Source of the DNA: Streptomyces sp. ML-6
Lineage (GTDB): Bacteria; Actinomycetota; Actinomycetes; Streptomycetales; Streptomycetaceae
DNA length: 64,000 nt
Assembly: GCF_030116705.1 (NCBI RefSeq)
Contig: NZ_JAOTIK010000001.1
Span: 868,001-932,000 of the forward strand
Direction: 5' to 3'
Shown piece after piece: positions 62,053-64,000 of the stretch (position 1 is its first letter; every line of letters starts with the position of its first letter). Made by a program: the position numbers and the translations under genes. Under the pieces are notes generated by a model, which was not told where the DNA came from, did not search any database, and worked only from the letters and a program-made list of their open reading frames with translations.

Positions 62053-63491
62053 TCAGGGCAGGGCGAGTGCCTCCTCGATCATGCCCCGGAGCTTCTCGTT
62101 CTGGAGAAACGCCCGATAGTCCCCGTACGGCGACAGCCGCCCGTCGCGTTCCCGCAGCGTCCGAAGGGCGGTACGGGACGCCGGGGTGACCGTACCGATC
62201 CGGACCAGGGCCCGCAGCGCCTCGTCGAAGGTTCCGTAACCGTCGTCGCCGTCGGCGACCGCCAGGACGAACTCCTCCAGGACCTGGACGCTCGGCTCCG
62301 GCTCGCCCGTGGCCGCCCACAACGCGCGCGCCGCCTGTATCCGGCGCCATCCGTCGGTGTTCTCCATGATGTGCCGCAGCCGGTCGGCGTACGGGGCGGC
62401 CCGCCGGCCGAGCACCGCCAGGAGGCTCGCCGCCTTGAGCCGTACGGTGTCGTCCGGGTCGGCCGACAGTCCGCCCGCCACCGGCAGCAGCGCGGACGCG
62501 GCGGACGGCCGGCGCACCAGCACCCGCCACGCCTCGTTCAGCACGGCCCGGCGCAGGACGGTGTCCCCGGTCCGGTCCGCCGCCCCGGCCAGCCGGACCA
62601 CGAACGCGGCCGCGGCCTGCGGGACATGGTCGAACAGCCGCCCCGTCCCGCGGACCACGTCCTCGCGGGAGAAGGGGTCCTCGACCCCCTGCTCCCACCA
62701 GATCTCCGCGAACCGCGGCCGCACGCCGGGGTCGGTGAGGGCCTCCACCAGCACGTCGGCCCGCCGCACCGGCGCGTCCCGGTCCAGGCGCGCCCAGGCG
62801 TGCAGGGCCGCGACCTTCATGACGGGCTCGCCGCCGCGCAGCACGTCGGCCAGCGCCGCCCGCACCTCCCCGGCCGGCCCGGCGCAGCTCCCCACCCTCG
62901 TGTGCTCCGACGCGCCGTCCGGTGCCCGCTCCGCCGCCTCTCCCCCCGAAGGCAGTGGCGGTGGCTGCGACCGCGCCCAGTTCCAGCAGCACCGGCAGTC
63001 GTACCGACGGATCCGTCTCGGTCCGCCACCACTCCAGCAGCGGCTCGACACCGTCCACCAGGGAAAGGGCCGCCCGCCGCACCACGGGGTCCGGGTCCGC
63101 CCGCAGGGCCCGGGCCGCGTCCCGTTGACGCAGCCATGCCTCGGCCCATTGCCCGTCGGCCGGACGCGCCCCGGCCGTCGCCGCCCAGTGCAGGCGTTCC
63201 AGCAGTGCGACGAGCGTGCCCCGGGCGCCCATGCCCGGATCGGCGGCGAGCGCGACCACGAACGGCAGCGCGGCGGCCGCCGCCGGGATCGTCCGGCCGT
63301 CCTCCGTGACGAGACAGGAGAACAGCGGACAGCAGTCCTCCTCCGTCGCGGCCCCCGCCCGCCCGTACGAGGCGACGCAGCGTGCGCGGCACCTCCGCGA
63401 CGGCGTGCTGTGGAAACGCCGACTCCAACCGGTCCCAGGGCACCGCGTCCAGTCGGTCCCACAGCGCCGCGTCCAGCGACACACCCGTCAC
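62053..63491 (-). pseudogene. HEAT-repeat protein gene with two +1 frameshifts
   Basis: The protein starts at GTG 63491 (GAGGTG upstream) with TGVSLDAALWDRLDAVPWDR. An extra base in a run of five C (63352-63356) moves it out of frame; EEDCCPLFSCLVTEDGRTIP continues in the next frame through PVVRRAALSLVDGVEPLLEW. A second extra base in six C (62942-62947) shifts again to AGEVRAALADVLRGGEPVMK and the stop at 62053. Joined it has about 478 residues of HEAT-like helices. Function unknown. Confidence 0.8.
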
Positions 63492-63651
63492 CCCCACCTC
63501 ACGATCCCGGCGGCCGCCGACCCCGTCCCGCGATATCCGCATACCGCTCGATCCCACCTCCCCCGGACCGGCGGCTCAACCAATTTTGGCCATCGGACCC
63601 CACCCGCCCGGTCGGCCCCACCGGCCCCGCCACCCGTCGGCCGGTTTTCGG

Positions 63652-63673
63652 GGCCAATGTCATGGGATTGGCC
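63652..63673. promoter_or_regulatory. Inverted repeat upstream of phzF homologue
   Basis: GGCCAAT-N8-ATTGGCC (63652-63658 and 63667-63673) centred about 48 bp before the PhzF start. A looser TTGGCC copy lies at 63585-63590. It could bind a LysR or GntR regulator outside the window. Confidence 0.5.
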
Positions 63674-63710
63674 TTGGCCCGCGGCTCCGTTCCCCGCTTA
63701 CGTTCACGTC

Positions 63711-64000
63711 ATGAGGATTCGCACCGTCGACACGTTCACCGACCGTCCCTTCACCGGCAACCCCGCAGGAGTCATGGTCCTGGACGCCGACACCTTCGCC
63801 GACGACGGTCTGCTCCAGCGGATCGCCACGGAACTGAACCTTTCCGAGACCGCCTTCGTCCGTCCCCTGCCCCCGGGCGGTGGGGCCGACTGGGCGCTGC
63901 GCTGGTTCACCCCGGCCGCCGAGGTCGACATGTGCGGGCACGCCACGCTCGCCACCGCGCACGTCCTGCACACCACGGGGGCGGCGAGCGGCACGATGCG
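63711..64000 (+). CDS. PhzF-family protein, N-terminal part
   Basis: Only the first 96 codons are inside the window. MRIRTVDTFTDRPFTGNPAG and LNLSETAFVRP (with the catalytic Glu of PhzF) are diagnostic, and EVDMCGHATLATAHVL is the conserved active-site segment. The family includes phenazine-pathway isomerases and many uncharacterised epimerase-like proteins; no phenazine genes are visible. ATG 63711; no strong ribosome site. Confidence 0.92.
   Translation, partial: MRIRTVDTFTDRPFTGNPAGVMVLDADTFADDGLLQRIATELNLSETAFVRPLPPGGGADWALRWFTPAAEVDMCGHATLATAHVLHTTGAASGTM

Overview
This window is high-GC actinobacterial chromosome, almost certainly from Streptomyces or a close relative. Wobble positions of the genes are strongly G/C and GTG starts are common. 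GGAGG-type ribosome sites sit 5-9 nt before most starts, and long open antisense frames shadow nearly every gene. The protein families fit this group: mycothiol-type maleylpyruvate isomerase fold, HipA-like kinase with a DUF3037 partner, PucR, MocR and PadR regulators, and ankyrin and Clp-N domain proteins. I see no rRNA, tRNA, CRISPR array, biosynthetic gene cluster or complete mobile element.

Layout. 0-14.4 kb is core-like: the end of an undecaprenyl-diphosphatase, a LapA-type membrane protein, a universal stress protein, apolipoprotein N-acyltransferase, a Gfo/Idh/MocA oxidoreductase, a divergent FAD-monooxygenase/TetR pair, uracil-DNA glycosylase, an oligopeptide-binding lipoprotein, two FabG-like reductases and a HipA-like kinase/DUF3037 operon. 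At 14.5 kb lies a tyrosine-recombinase tail, the first sign of past insertion. 14.8-22.6 kb holds an S9 peptidase, an amine or amino-acid oxidase, a PucR regulator and a membrane-anchored M28 peptidase.

22.6-42 kb is accessory and decaying. It carries GNAT acetyltransferases, TetR/GNAT and XRE-cupin/flavoprotein pairs, a thiol/redox block (LysR, ABM-like, DoxX, double OsmC), an MFS exporter, an ArsR-rhodanese regulator and a TetR/serine-hydrolase pair. Between these genes are four transposase relics (two IS5-like, one IS3-like, one IS4-like) and two broken PLP enzymes of sulfur metabolism. A copy of the MFS gene's 3' end is repeated 3.8 kb away on the far side of the redox block.

42-64 kb returns to intact genes: an APC permease, an ankyrin/beta-solenoid protein, a Rieske lipoprotein, an isochorismatase-like protein, two PNPOx-fold proteins, LysR/EamA and MocR/PNPOx divergent pairs, a second EamA, a Clp-N protein, SRPBCC, PadR, a second S9 peptidase, a DinB-fold mycothiol enzyme, a HAD phosphatase, a HEAT-repeat protein and the start of a PhzF homologue.

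Regulation is unusually readable. At least six divergent or self-regulated promoters carry perfect inverted repeats, including an operator with 18-bp arms between a TetR gene and a serine hydrolase. Several convergent gene ends share perfect hairpin terminators. Three otherwise good genes carry single-base frameshifts (one has two), at least three of the four in G/C runs. These are either recent decay or base-calling errors.
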